Below are positions 20,101 through 27,368 of a stretch of 64,000 nt of DNA, piece after piece; position 1 is the first letter of the stretch, and every line of letters starts with the position of its first letter. The stretch is taken from positions 1 to 64,000 of the forward strand of contig JAJZQX010000007.1 of assembly GCA_021806645.1 (NCBI GenBank), in the 5' to 3' direction. A program made the translations under genes and the position numbers. The stretch comes from Myxococcales bacterium (GTDB lineage: Bacteria; Myxococcota; Myxococcia; Myxococcales; Anaeromyxobacteraceae). The notes under the pieces were generated by a model. That model did not search any database. It had not been told where the DNA came from and saw nothing but the letters and a program-made list of their open reading frames with translations.

Positions 20101-22132
20101 GAGGACGCTCGAGTTCCCCGCCGTGCGGCCGCCGCCCACCGAGGAGCTCCCCGCGGCGGAGCAGGCCGCGACCGATCCGACCCCGCTCGAGCCGGCTCCG
20201 GCCGGAGCGGGCGCGCGGTCCCGCGACCTGGCCCTGCTCGCCGAGGCGGCCACGGATCCGGCGTCTCGCGCGGAGGCGTGGCTGGCGTCGGCCGAAGCGG
20301 CGCGCCAGGCCGGGGCGGCGGTCGAGGAGGTGCGGCTGGCCATCGAGCTGGCCCGCGAGTCCGAACCCGACGCCCCCGCGCCCTGGGCCGCCCTGGCCGA
20401 CCTGGAGCTGGCGCACGGCGACGCCATCGCGGCGGCGCGAGCCTACCTGGCCGTCTCGATCCGGACCGAGGGGATGGCCGCGGCCGACGCGGCGCTGGTC
20501 GCGGCCCGGCTCTTCCTCGAGCAGGGGCACACGCCCGAGGCCGTCCGCGCGATGCGCGCCGCCACGCTGGGCGAACCGGCCAGCGTGCCACCGGAGTTGC
20601 TCCAGGCGGTCGAGGCGCTGGCCAGCGGGTGGCCCGAGGCCGGAGCCGGCCTGCTGGCGCTCGTCGCTCCCGCCGGGCTCGGGGTGGCCGGCCGGGCCGT
20701 CCACGATCAGCTTCACCTGATGCTGGACTGGAGTGCCGGGGTCCTCGAGATCGCCGATCTGGAGCACGGGGCGGACCTGGATACGGTGCCGGCACCCGAG
20801 GAGGCGGCGGCCGAGGAGGCGGCACCCGAGGAGGAGGAGACCGCGGGGACTGGATTCGAGGAGTTCACGCCCGAGGAACCCGGACACGGGGAACGGCCAT
20901 TCGACGAGCCCGCGTTCGAACCATCGACCGAACCCGTCCTGGAGGTTCAGCCGGAGCCGGCCTTCCCGCCCACTGAGGCCAGGACATCCCCGCAGCCCGT
21001 GGCTGACGCCGAAGCGGCCATCCCCGACTGGGCCTGGGATCCGGCCGACCCCGCGCCGCCCGAGGCCTTCCCTCCCCCGGCGGTGGCCCTCGCCGAGCCT
21101 CACTTCGCCCCACCGCCGGCCGAGGCGCTGGAGCGGGCCCTGGCGATCGCCCGGCTGGATCCGGCCAACGCCGACGCCCTGCTGGAGGTGGCCGGGCTGG
21201 CCAGCCAGCTCGCCACCACCGCCGCCCCCTTCGACCACGATCGGCTGGCCGAGCTGGCCCGGCTGGCCCGGTCGATCGCCGCCTTCGTGGCGCCTGGACG
21301 GGCCAGCGCCCCGGAGGCGCCACCGCTCGCCATCGCGCTCTCCGAGGCCGCCCGCGACCGCGTCGCACTCCCCGAGACCGTCGGCCCGCTCGGCAAGCTG
21401 CTGTCGATGCTCACGCCGCAGCTCGAGCCGCTCTTCCCCGCCGACCTGGAGCGGCACGGCGTCACCGCCGCCAACCGGTTGGTGGCGCCGCGAACCCCCG
21501 CGGTCCGTGAGCCGCTCGAGGCCGCCGCCGGCCTGCTCTCCGCCCGCGCCCACGCCACCTTCCTGGTCGACCGCCCCGGCACGCTGATCGCCCTCGAGAA
21601 CACCCGGCCGCCGGCCTTGATCGTCCCAGCCGATTTCGTGGCGCTGCCGCTCGGCGCCCGCCGCTTCCTCGCCACCCGGGCCCTCGACCAGCTGGAGCGC
21701 GGCGGAGCGCTGGTGGGCAAGTTCGCGCCGCGGGACGTCGGCATCCTGCTGGAGCTGGCCTGCCGTTTCGCCGGCGGGCGACCCCCGTCGCTCGGGCTCC
21801 CGGCGGCTCGCGCCGGCGCCTTCCTCTCGGCCATGGCCCAGGCGGTGCCGCCGGTCCTGGCGGCGCGGGCGGCTTCGCTCGGCCCGCCGGCGGCCGAGGA
21901 GCTGGCCGGAGCCGACCTCGAGGCGCTGGCCGACGCGCTCCAGCGGACCAGCGCCCGGGTGGCGCTGCTGGCCACCGGAGATCCAGCCGGAGCCTTCACC
22001 GCGCTGGTCGCCGCCGGGACGGCCCAGCCGCTCAGCGGTGCCGAGGCGCTCCGGCTGCCCTTGCTGCGGGAGCTGGCGACGCTGGCCCTCTCCGAGCCCT
22101 TCCTCGACCTAAGGGTGGCGGTGGTAGGCTGA
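14111..22132 (+). CDS. Giant tetratricopeptide-repeat protein
   Basis: A 2673-aa protein starting at an ATG with the weak purine site ctagga upstream. No signal peptide or clear membrane helix is visible. Residues about 1-210 are a non-repetitive beta-rich domain. From about 220 to 1930 it is almost continuous Ala/Leu/Glu-rich TPR-like helices (for example AAGDWAGAREAWLASPAPS). A Pro/Glu-rich linker (about 1930-2040) holds two copies of GPRTLEFPA at 1953-1961 and 1996-2004. A further acidic linker at about 2225-2330 precedes a C-terminal helical domain. It probably serves as a scaffold. I do not recognise an orthologue with a known role; extreme GC and Ala content make the antisense frames open too, but those are shadows. 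Confidence 0.85.
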   Translation: MAEVDPTASTASPAAGSRTGNGFELRLERGGAHVRLGAPAAIAGLLVEHLDLKVPDIALPFDAGGGPAQFRNRLCDLDALTVRADQGLVSASAARLDLGELGLGTLEVSLRDGFAEVGGRLAGGTAFSMRLGLLPGFERGVAVVPYAPRLYGPSPIPAAALPHLAARALTTLGLPDDPLPLLARRLLVSRGWKVPREGGVRLAAATVAPGGVRLAWTREVAAPPAAPNDPDLLAAVEGARAFAEAEALAAAGDWAGAREAWLASPAPSTHAFAADRLLSLLCLDERYHDEALDLAAGWLQRRPGFAPALAAEAWVRSARGEHGRAAAALVTLAEGSVTAGERLAAVAAAEAVLALPGIDRDLTARAVEAALSARRDHLPALRALRTLARERGDKGAQIRAARRVLAHAPTDLEKARAHAELGELLLESDPPGARLHLDRALRLAPDDADSLFALARACAAAGEHLRAVGALDRLRTLRQRSGDRSGAADLALEAGAIWDERLGHVENALLRYREAAELGPRAAEAHRLAAGCAERLGRWAEAADHHAAALAVLDRSAPGAGALAAAHHLALADVAERHLDDSAGAATHLEAAQATAPLDSAQLSRLAALHRRLGRHAELLHALDRLAPLTAVATSRAALLAEAGDLARGPLGRPDLATSRYAAALQLDPTCRPAIEGLAALAQARGDGPAERDALMKLVPLARDKGEEASVLDRLAAASARAGDLSAAARALGAARRAEPSRERLAAASGLARRSGDVPALAALLAEQAQAAIAAGDRVAAAAAWRERAELLSESDPSLALTALDEARGLHPGDPALVRLEATLAERVGDHHRALGALRTQLASLPADDGALELRAARAALAAGELPAARAHAERAMAAGVREAGDVLVGALEQGGDRAGQVEALSRAGRHLEAASLAERLGDTPAAIRALDQAAGAKETAGEALRQLLRIHAAAGDARATAAVLLAAARRAGGREGAALAWRAFSLTGDAGALDLAAESDPSFAPGRAERAARRAATDAAAALDDAEAALAGDGLDPDRRPELLRLAAELAERAGSRELARRRLAAYCQTGNPTDSELAHLAELHRAANDLDGLATALARRVASAPITEVHLLHLDLARLLARIGREPEAVESWRAVLRFDPVALEPLRAMLVPSSAALLHDGERESLLRTLADHDMASDAERAAAWDALAEVRAGAGDGAGAAEARRSAARHRGDDDEGLERQVQVAMAAGDHRLAARLQLQRARRALAAGEAGAAERLAEAGLALVEAGDVTDGEATLREALGLHPEPERTRGALTALAKLAAERADSPAEAETLAALAPLVPTGQRPDLLIRISQLRAAAGDGAGAFEAAEQARTLAPRTLAAVRQARLAAAAIGDERSVATRLEEEARLDAGEAGPLLLERARLLAKLGQAEAADDAYGESLALLPPDQGLALEQVRLRRGHLPGRPASEPLERFAGRLGDSTAAAKAQAAAAALAWEAGDGGAALRCARRAFGRSRQTPALAGPLLARLLYAQGSFAEALVVHRTLLELGFPGFEESEIVTLSRQLAELASEAQDPALALQAYDRLLALRPQESGAALERFRIDPDRGRAVTALESVANQVRSRASRVELLAAAAEGALSELHDRRLGERLFREARAEASFTPGLELALDRRRVAATRLGELGPEALLGALHDAAEAAMAAGATAAARELLEEAAGEQRRRGMKPGAARDLLELEKLLAAEGEDGAAAVRAREAAELLAEAGDAAAVAVARRALERDPGDPDGLRRLAGIEARFDPAAAEATLRRALAEQPGDPSIESQLLGLLEREGRQGARARLLLDRARRQPDPAARAGLRREAARLLAETGEADDTVLAADTLLAVTTDLPQDFGAIRLAASALVACGRTSEAVRLLAELSRASPDEQALPDQDEQAGGPRRPPPAAPAPEPLEEAFSPPEQPPGPGSEPVAGPRTLEFPALDRRDREPAAAERPVEEPEQPPEPVPAPAFEAIVGPRTLEFPAVRPPPTEELPAAEQAATDPTPLEPAPAGAGARSRDLALLAEAATDPASRAEAWLASAEAARQAGAAVEEVRLAIELARESEPDAPAPWAALADLELAHGDAIAAARAYLAVSIRTEGMAAADAALVAARLFLEQGHTPEAVRAMRAATLGEPASVPPELLQAVEALASGWPEAGAGLLALVAPAGLGVAGRAVHDQLHLMLDWSAGVLEIADLEHGADLDTVPAPEEAAAEEAAPEEEETAGTGFEEFTPEEPGHGERPFDEPAFEPSTEPVLEVQPEPAFPPTEARTSPQPVADAEAAIPDWAWDPADPAPPEAFPPPAVALAEPHFAPPPAEALERALAIARLDPANADALLEVAGLASQLATTAAPFDHDRLAELARLARSIAAFVAPGRASAPEAPPLAIALSEAARDRVALPETVGPLGKLLSMLTPQLEPLFPADLERHGVTAANRLVAPRTPAVREPLEAAAGLLSARAHATFLVDRPGTLIALENTRPPALIVPADFVALPLGARRFLATRALDQLERGGALVGKFAPRDVGILLELACRFAGGRPPSLGLPAARAGAFLSAMAQAVPPVLAARAASLGPPAAEELAGADLEALADALQRTSARVALLATGDPAGAFTALVAAGTAQPLSGAEALRLPLLRELATLALSEPFLDLRVAVVG

Positions 22133-22139
22133 AGAGGTC

Positions 22140-22679
22140 TTGCGCCGCCTCGCCCCCGCACTCCTCTTGTTGCCCCTCCTGGCCGCCGGCTGCAAGGAGA
22201 CCCCGGAGAGCTTCCCGTGCCCCGGCACGCCGGTCGCCACCTTCGCCTTCAACGGAACGCGGACGGAGGTGAGCTGCAAGGACGGCGCCCCCGCCGCCGG
22301 GACCAACTCCGTCTACCCGGCCACGGTGAGCTTCACCGGGACCATCTCTCACTTGACCAGCGGCGGCTCCGCGGCGCTCTGCGTCGCCCGTCCCAGGGCC
22401 GAGCCGCTGATCGGCACCCTGGTGTCCGACGCGCTCGACGTCGCGCTGGACACCCGCGGCGCCCTCTTCGGTGAGTGTGACCCCCGCTGCGCCGTCACCG
22501 TCAGGCAGCAGGTGAACGGGACCCTGCAGCGCGACCCCGGCGGCGTCGCCGTCGGCTTCACCGGCACGCTGCTCGACACGGCCACGCTGGACATCACCGT
22601 CCCCGGTGCCTTCTGCAATCAATGCGTGACCCCCTGCCACGCCAGCTACGCCCTCACCGGCCTCCCGCCTGGAACCTGA
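22140..22679 (+). CDS. Predicted lipoprotein of unknown function
   Basis: A 179-aa protein starting at TTG (reads [18 protein letters not shown]). The signal ends in a lipobox LAAGC with the acylated cysteine at about residue 18. The mature part has several cysteines ([35 protein letters not shown]), suggesting disulfides in a beta-rich domain. It starts 7 bases after the giant TPR gene and its stop overlaps the queC start, so all three may be one transcript. Family not recognised. Confidence 0.65.
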   Translation: MRRLAPALLLLPLLAAGCKETPESFPCPGTPVATFAFNGTRTEVSCKDGAPAAGTNSVYPATVSFTGTISHLTSGGSAALCVARPRAEPLIGTLVSDALDVALDTRGALFGECDPRCAVTVRQQVNGTLQRDPGGVAVGFTGTLLDTATLDITVPGAFCNQCVTPCHASYALTGLPPGT

Positions 22680-23395
22680 TGACCACCCGCCGGCCCATCC
22701 GCGCCGTCGTGCTCCTCTCCGGCGGCCTCGACAGCACCACCTGCCTGGCCGCGGCGCTCGCGGCCGGGCGCGAGGTCCACGCCCTCTCGGTCGATTACGG
22801 CCAGCGCCACCGGGGCGAGCTGGCCCGGGCGCGCGCCCTGGCCCGCGCGCTCGGCGCCGCCAGCCACCGCGTCGTCAAGGTGGACCTCTCGGCGTTCGGC
22901 GGCTCGGCCCTCACCGACGCCGCCATCGCCGTCCCCAAGGGGCGGAGCGCCAGGTCCATGTCGCGGGACATCCCCGTCACCTACGTGCCGGCGCGGAACA
23001 CGGTGATGCTGTCGCTGGCGCTGGCCCACGCCGAGGTGATCGGCGCGGAGGAGATCCACGTCGGCGTCAACGCCGTCGACTACTCCGGCTATCCCGACTG
23101 CCGGCCGGAGTTCCTGGCCGCCTTCGAGAAGCTGGCGCGCGTCGCCACCAAGGCCGGCGTCGGCGGCCGCCCCTTGAGGATCGTGGCGCCGCTGCTGCGC
23201 CTCTCCAAGGCCGGGATCATCGAGCTGGGCACGCGGCTCCAGGTGCCCTATGGCAGGACGCAATCCTGCTACGATCCGGTCCACGGTCGGGCCTGCGGTC
23301 GGTGCGACGCCTGCCAGCTCCGCCGCAAGGGGTTCGAGGCGGCGGGCATCCCGGATCCCACGCCCTATGCGCGGGCGGCGAAGCGGAGGACGTGA
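22679..23395 (+). CDS. queC: 7-cyano-7-deazaguanine synthase QueC
   Basis: A 238-aa protein. QueC converts 7-carboxy-7-deazaguanine to preQ0 with ATP and ammonia, a step of queuosine synthesis. The N-terminal PP-loop SGGLDSTT lies at about residue 13-20, followed by YGQRHRGEL. The C-terminal zinc site is visible as SCYDP and [14 protein letters not shown]. The ATG overlaps the preceding stop; an upstream in-frame ATG at 22622 would overlap the lipoprotein gene and is rejected. No other que gene is in the window. Confidence 0.95.
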   Translation: MTTRRPIRAVVLLSGGLDSTTCLAAALAAGREVHALSVDYGQRHRGELARARALARALGAASHRVVKVDLSAFGGSALTDAAIAVPKGRSARSMSRDIPVTYVPARNTVMLSLALAHAEVIGAEEIHVGVNAVDYSGYPDCRPEFLAAFEKLARVATKAGVGGRPLRIVAPLLRLSKAGIIELGTRLQVPYGRTQSCYDPVHGRACGRCDACQLRRKGFEAAGIPDPTPYARAAKRRT

Positions 23396-23682
23396 TGGCG
23401 GTGAAGGTGATCGAGCGGACATACCCTGGCAAGAGCGCCGACCAGCTCTACGGCGAGGCCGACAAGATCCTGCGGAGGCTGGGCGAGAAGCACGGCATCG
23501 CCTGCCAGTTCGACCCGGCCGGCCGGAAGATCGTGGTGCCGGAGATGATGGGCGTGAAGGGGCTCTGCACCACCAGCGACGGGCGGATCCGGATCGAGCT
23601 GACCCACGGCCTGCTGGGCGGCGCGCTGGTCGGGACGGTGATGAGCGCCATCGAGGAGAAGCTGGAGAAGCTCTTCGCCTGA
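23395..23682 (+). CDS. Small protein similar to polyhydroxyalkanoic acid system (PHA granule region) family
   Basis: A 95-aa protein starting at an ATG that overlaps the queC stop. Its pattern, a helix with KSADQLYGEADKILRRLGE, a beta segment CQFDPAGRKIVV and a C-terminal amphipathic helix VGTVMSAIEEKLEKLF, resembles the small PHA-system family found near polyhydroxyalkanoate genes. No PHA synthase or phasin is nearby, so the name is tentative. It may simply be a conserved small cytoplasmic protein. Confidence 0.55.
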   Translation: MAVKVIERTYPGKSADQLYGEADKILRRLGEKHGIACQFDPAGRKIVVPEMMGVKGLCTTSDGRIRIELTHGLLGGALVGTVMSAIEEKLEKLFA

Positions 23683-23721
23683 TCGATTCCCGGGCGCCGC
23701 CGGGCTCGCCGAGGTGGACGA

Positions 23722-23985
23722 CTAGTCGAGCGCCACCAGGATGGCGCCGGCCCGCTCGTTGAGCCGCTCCACCGCCGCGCAGATGGCGGCCAGGGGGGAG
23801 TCCCCCGTGCCCCGCGCCGTCTGCGTCACCGGGCTGCGGCGGCGCGACCGGGGGCCGGCCACGATCCGGGCGCTGGCCTGGCCGCTCAGCCCGTCGGGCG
23901 TGACGTGGATCTCCAGCCCGGCCCGGTAGAGCGCCAGCAGTACCCGCCCGGTCTCGGCGGCAACTCGTTCCTCGGTGTAGGTCAT
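23722..23985 (-). CDS. Small protein of unknown function
   Basis: An 87-aa protein. The start MTYTEERVAAETGRV at 23985 is preferred over an in-frame upstream ATG because aggacacg provides a ribosome site just before it. The middle has a basic Ser/Arg segment (GPRSRRRSPVTQT); the ends are predicted helical and the C-terminus reads NERAGAILVALD. No family recognised. It converges on the queC/PHA-like transcript with a 39-bp gap. Confidence 0.45.
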   Translation of the reverse strand: MTYTEERVAAETGRVLLALYRAGLEIHVTPDGLSGQASARIVAGPRSRRRSPVTQTARGTGDSPLAAICAAVERLNERAGAILVALD

Positions 23986-24292
23986 CGTGTCCTGTGTCCG
24001 GATCCGGCCGCGACGCGCCATCGGTACCTCGATGCTACGAAGACTGGCTGCGACGAAGACAGGCTGCGACGAAGGCTGCGCAGATCTTGACCATCCTACT
24101 GGCCAGGGCTGACAGCGCCAGTTACCCAGTTACGCGGTTTTCGGGGCGACGGGACGACGACGCGGCGAAACGGCTCTCTCCCACTCTCGCCGGTCGCGGA
24201 ACGTGATCGAAGGGCGTATAGGACGAGGAGGATGTCGATTCCCCGCGTGGGCTTCACCGGGGCCCTCCTGGCGGCCCCTTCGACAGGCTGGG
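23986..24292. other. Non-coding stretch with short imperfect tandem repeat
   Basis: About 300 bases without a credible gene. Bases 24035-24080 hold imperfect copies of a 12-16-bp unit related to ctgcgacgaaga. GC is lower in 24085-24130, which may contain the promoter of the CheB-like gene, but no clear -35/-10 pair was found. Confidence 0.4.
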
Positions 24293-24939
24293 ATGACTTC
24301 GAAGAGCATGCAGCCTCGCGGAGAGCGCGAACGCCCTGCCGAGCGCCTCGTCGCCATCGGCGCGTCGGCCGGGGGCGTCGAGGCCTTGACCCGCCTCGCC
24401 GGCTGCCCGGAGACCTCCCGGCCGCGGTGGTCGTCGTCCTCCACCATCCGGCCGGCTACCGGAGCAACCTGGCCTACCTGCTGGCCAAGGCTGGGCCCCT
24501 GCCGGCCGACGAGGCTCGCGACGGAAGCCCGCTGGTGCCGGGGCGCATCCTGGTCGCCAGGCCGGGCCGTCACCTGGTGCTCCAGGGTGGTCGGGCCAGG
24601 CTCCTCGACTCGGCGCCCGTGAACCGGGTCAAGCCGTCCATCGACCTCCTGTTCCTGTCCGGTGCTCGCGAGTACGGGCCGCGACTGGTGGCCGTCGTCC
24701 TGTCGGGCACGCTCAATGACGGCAGCGCGGGGCTGGTCGCGGCGCGGCGCTCGGGCGGCGTGGCCGTGGTCCAGGACCCGCACGACGCGCTCTTCTGGGA
24801 CATGCCGTGGAACGCCATCGACGCGGCCGGCGCCGATCACTGCGTTCCATTGAAGGAGATGGCTCCGTTGCTGGACCGGCTGGTGCGCCAGGAGCCGGGG
24901 CGGGACCGGGGGGGGGGGGGGGCTCCGGCGATCGCCTAG
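24293..24939 (+). pseudogene. CheB-type protein-glutamate methylesterase, frameshifted
   Basis: A stand-alone CheB methylesterase domain without a receiver domain. The first part, LVAIGASAGGVEALTRL, contains the catalytic Ser of the GASAGG motif. The remainder continues in the next frame (LPGDLPAAVVVVLHHPAGY with the catalytic His, then LSGTLNDGSAGL with the catalytic Asp). Joining them needs one extra base between 24402 and 24403. The three catalytic residues are all intact, so the break is recent or a sequencing error. The C-terminus runs into a G15 tract (24908-24922). CheB removes methyl groups from chemoreceptors; no che genes are adjacent. Confidence 0.8.
24908..24922 (+). repeat. G15 homopolymer
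   Basis: Fifteen consecutive G residues inside the 3' end of the CheB-like frame. A length change would alter only the last few residues and the stop position. Such tracts can slip during replication, and are also common places for sequencing errors. Confidence 0.9.
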
Positions 24940-25015
24940 GCGCACCGTCCGAACGGCCCGCCCAGGCGTGGCGGGACTCGTCGGACATCGGGCGATCCTT
25001 CGACGGGTTGGCGAT

Positions 25016-25196
25016 TAGTGCCCCGCCCCAGGCAAGATGACTACTGCGAGCGCCGATCCTCTCGCTGCGGCAGGCGGCCTCGTCGGTCCGCTGCTCAGCG
25101 TAGCGCTACTACGCTTCCGCTGCTCCCTCCTCAGGCGCCAGCCTCGCTTCGGTCTCGACGCTCTCGTCACATCATCTTGCCTGGGGCGGGGCACTA
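25016..25196. mobile_element. MITE-like inverted-repeat element flanked by TA
   Basis: Two perfect inverted arms, gtgccccgccccaggcaaga plus tga, lie at 25018-25040 and 25172-25194, each bounded outside by TA (25016-25017 and 25195-25196). The 131 bp between them has no gene. The structure (177 bp, 23-bp terminal repeats, TA duplication) is what a non-autonomous IS630/Tc1-mariner-type element would leave. The right TA provides the first two bases of the TAG stop codon of the PEBP gene. No transposase of that family is in the window. Confidence 0.6.
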
Positions 25197-25745
25197 CTTC
25201 TTCCGGCCGTACCTGGCCGTGAAGGTGGCGCTGCCGAGCGAGTTGGCGTGGGTCATGAAGCCGATCAGGGCCGGCGAGGCGTCGGCCGCGGCCTCCAGCT
25301 TCTCCACCTTGAGCGCGTGGACGGTGAAGACGTAGCGGTGCGGCTTGTCGCCGACCGGCGGACAGGCGCCGCCGAACCCGGGCGCGCCGAAGTCGGTGCG
25401 CCCCTGCACGGCCCCCTCCGGCAGCGGGGCCTTGTTGCTCCCGGCCCCCTGGGCCAGCCCGGTGGCGGTGGCCGGGATGTTGTAGACCACCCAGTGCCAC
25501 CAGCCCGAGCCGGTCGGCGCGTCGGGATCGTAGACCGTGACCACGAAGCTCCTGGCCCCCGCCGGGGCATTCTCCCAGGCGAGCTGGGGCGAGACGTTGG
25601 CGCCGCTGCAGCCGAAGCCGTTGAAGACCTGCTGGTCGGTCAGCGTGGCGCCCGCTTTCACGTCGGCGCTCTTGAGCAGGAACTTCCCCGCGGCGTGGGC
25701 CGGCAGGGCGAAGGCGATGGAGGCGAGAAGGGCGACGAGCCGCAT
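25194..25745 (-). CDS. YbhB/YbcL-type phosphatidylethanolamine-binding (PEBP) protein, exported
   Basis: A 183-aa protein. The ATG at 25745 is preceded by aggaggatccc, a strong ribosome site, and opens a signal peptide (MRLVALLASIAFALPAHA). The mature part carries PEBP motifs: GCSGANVSPQLAWENAP, VTVYDPDAPTGSGWWHWV and the GxxxxHRYxF-type segment GDKPHRYVFTVHAL. Bacterial members are periplasmic small-ligand-binding proteins of unclear function. The last codons (GRKK then TAG) abut the MITE-like element, whose flanking TA forms the stop. Confidence 0.9.
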   Translation of the reverse strand: MRLVALLASIAFALPAHAAGKFLLKSADVKAGATLTDQQVFNGFGCSGANVSPQLAWENAPAGARSFVVTVYDPDAPTGSGWWHWVVYNIPATATGLAQGAGSNKAPLPEGAVQGRTDFGAPGFGGACPPVGDKPHRYVFTVHALKVEKLEAAADASPALIGFMTHANSLGSATFTARYGRKK

Positions 25746-25822
25746 GGGATCCTCCTGGTGAAGGGTGCCGGAACGGTACCTGAGACCCGGTAGGTCATTC
25801 AACCCGCGGCCGCGTCCTCCGC

Positions 25823-26050
25823 CTACGGCAGGCCGAAGACGGTGAAGGCGAGCCACCGCGCCCACCACCGACATCGACAGGCCCCAGATGAGCATGTTCC
25901 GGAAGAGCTTGTTCTTGTCGGCCTTCGGGCCGGCGTTGGCGACGAAGACCGCCCCCTCGTCGAGAGCGGGCCCAGGTCGACCACGAAGCCGCAGACGATG
26001 CTCGAGGAAACCAGCGGCAGGTTGGCGGTCGTCGTCAGCGGTCCGCCGTT
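25823..26050 (-). pseudogene. C-terminal remnant of a membrane permease with two frameshifts
   Basis: Reading leftward, three overlapping frames form one membrane-protein tail: ANLPLVSSSIVCGFVVDLG, then EGAVFVANAGPKADKNKLFRN with MLIWGLSMSVVGAVA, then LAFTVFGLP and a stop at 25823. Frame changes are needed near 25965 and 25855. The rest of the gene upstream is missing. The parts look like the last two transmembrane helices of a transporter; I cannot name the family. Confidence 0.5.
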
Positions 26051-26095
26051 GGGTTACCTTGAAGCCATCTGGACCAGCCGACGGGAGCGGGCACG

Positions 26096-26515
26096 ATGAG
26101 CGAGGACTTCGCCGAAGCGATGAACCAGCTGCCGGGCTGGGTCAAGGAGATGGGGGTCACCATCCTCGCCGCCAGCGCGGACGAGGTGACCTGCGCCTGG
26201 GAGGTGGCCGAGAAGCACCTGCAGGGCTACGGGATCGTGCATGGCGGCGTCCACTGCGGGGTGATCGAGACGCTGGCCTCCATCGGCGCGGCCCTGGTAG
26301 CGCTGCCGCGCGGCCAGCGGGTGGTCGGACTGGAGAACACCACCTCGTTCATTCGCGCCGTCCGGTCCGGGCGGCTCACCGCCAGCGCCCGCCCGGTCAC
26401 GCGGGGCCGCACCACGCAGGTCTGGGAGGCCTGGGTCCGGGACGAGAAGCAGGACCTGGTGGCGCAGGGGCGCGTCCGGCTGCTCTGCGTCAACGAGAGC
26501 CAGCCGCTCGGCTGA
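26096..26515 (+). CDS. PaaI-type hotdog-fold thioesterase
   Basis: A 139-aa protein, the usual length for single hotdog thioesterases that hydrolyse acyl-CoA esters. The central helix/loop motif GIVHGGVHCGVIETLASIGA (about residue 44-63) contains the HGG of the PaaI group, and the strands VVGLENTTSFIRAVRSGRL follow, where ENTxxF replaces the more usual xNxNF. Substrate unknown. It converges on the PAP2 gene with a 19-bp gap. Confidence 0.88.
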   Translation: MSEDFAEAMNQLPGWVKEMGVTILAASADEVTCAWEVAEKHLQGYGIVHGGVHCGVIETLASIGAALVALPRGQRVVGLENTTSFIRAVRSGRLTASARPVTRGRTTQVWEAWVRDEKQDLVAQGRVRLLCVNESQPLG

Positions 26516-26534
26516 CCCTCGGCGCCGCCGCTCC

Positions 26535-27365
26535 TCAGAATGCCAGCGAGACGCCGATGGGCAGCGGCGTGGGCGCGCCCCGCGCCGTCCCGCCCGGCAA
26601 GGCCACCGCGCCGCGGGACCGGTGCAGCAGCCACGGCACGCCCCAGCCGATGGCCGAGCCGACCACCGCGCCCACCACCACGTCGGTGAGGTAGTGCTTG
26701 TCGTCGGCGATCGCCAGCCAGCCCACCACCACCCCCGCGCCCAGCCCCACGCCGAGCACCCAGGGCGCGCCGCGTTCACCGCGCAGGTGGGCCACGGTGC
26801 TGGTCGCGGCCGTCAAGGAGAAGGCGAGCGCGGTGTGGCCCGAGTAGAAGGAGAGGATGTCGTCGGGCCTGGGGCGCCGGTCCGGATCACGGAAGTTGCG
26901 GTAGTGGATGAACGGTCGCGGCCGGCCGAGGGAGAGCTTCACCAGCTGGCTGACGGTGCCGGAGAGCGCCACCGCCTCGGTGACCACCAGCAGGTCGGTG
27001 AACCCCTGCCCCCAGCTGCCGCCGTTGGCCCGCGACGCCGCCAGCGTGAAGGTGGCCGCCGAGACGGGGAACAGCGCATAGGCCAGCAGGTCGGAGCCGA
27101 CCTCGGCCAGCTCGCGGTCCTCCCAGACCAGCCGATCCCGGGCCCAGGCGTCGAGCGCGCCGGGCTCGCAGATGCGGCAGGTGGTGGGGACCAGCCAGGC
27201 CTTGCCCGCGGCGGTGCCGCCCCAGACGGCCAGCGCCGCGGTGGTGACGGCCAGGTCCACGGGGAGGTCGAGGCGAAGCGGCCGAGGCTCGGCGCGCGCG
27301 GCCGGCGCGGCCAGGAGCAGCGCGAGGGCGGCGAGCAGCGGCATCGGGATCACCTTGGCGGTCAT
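26535..27365 (-). CDS. PAP2-family lipid phosphatase, exported or membrane
   Basis: A 276-aa protein and the last gene of the leftward five-gene operon, starting 3 bases after the preceding stop. A signal or first helix (MPLLAALALLLAAPAARA) is followed by several membrane segments. The three PAP2 catalytic motifs are present: KLSLGRPRPFI (KX6RP), SFYSGHTA (usually PSGH) and DDKHYLTDVVVG (H and D of motif 3). Such enzymes dephosphorylate lipid phosphates such as undecaprenyl pyrophosphate. Next to a polysaccharide synthase, recycling of a lipid carrier or trimming of a lipid phosphate is plausible but unproven. Confidence 0.87.
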   Translation of the reverse strand: MTAKVIPMPLLAALALLLAAPAARAEPRPLRLDLPVDLAVTTAALAVWGGTAAGKAWLVPTTCRICEPGALDAWARDRLVWEDRELAEVGSDLLAYALFPVSAATFTLAASRANGGSWGQGFTDLLVVTEAVALSGTVSQLVKLSLGRPRPFIHYRNFRDPDRRPRPDDILSFYSGHTALAFSLTAATSTVAHLRGERGAPWVLGVGLGAGVVVGWLAIADDKHYLTDVVVGAVVGSAIGWGVPWLLHRSRGAVALPGGTARGAPTPLPIGVSLAF

Positions 27366-27368
27366 GCT

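Noticed and set aside
18290-21553. A 1087-residue open frame on the minus strand inside the giant TPR gene
   Set aside because: It is antisense to a coherent TPR protein, its translation is rich in Gly/Arg/Leu without recognisable motifs, and long shadow frames are expected at this GC content.
25015-25500. A 161-residue minus-strand frame crossing the MITE-like element and the PEBP gene
   Set aside because: It runs in a different frame from the well-supported PEBP protein and has no start site or motif.
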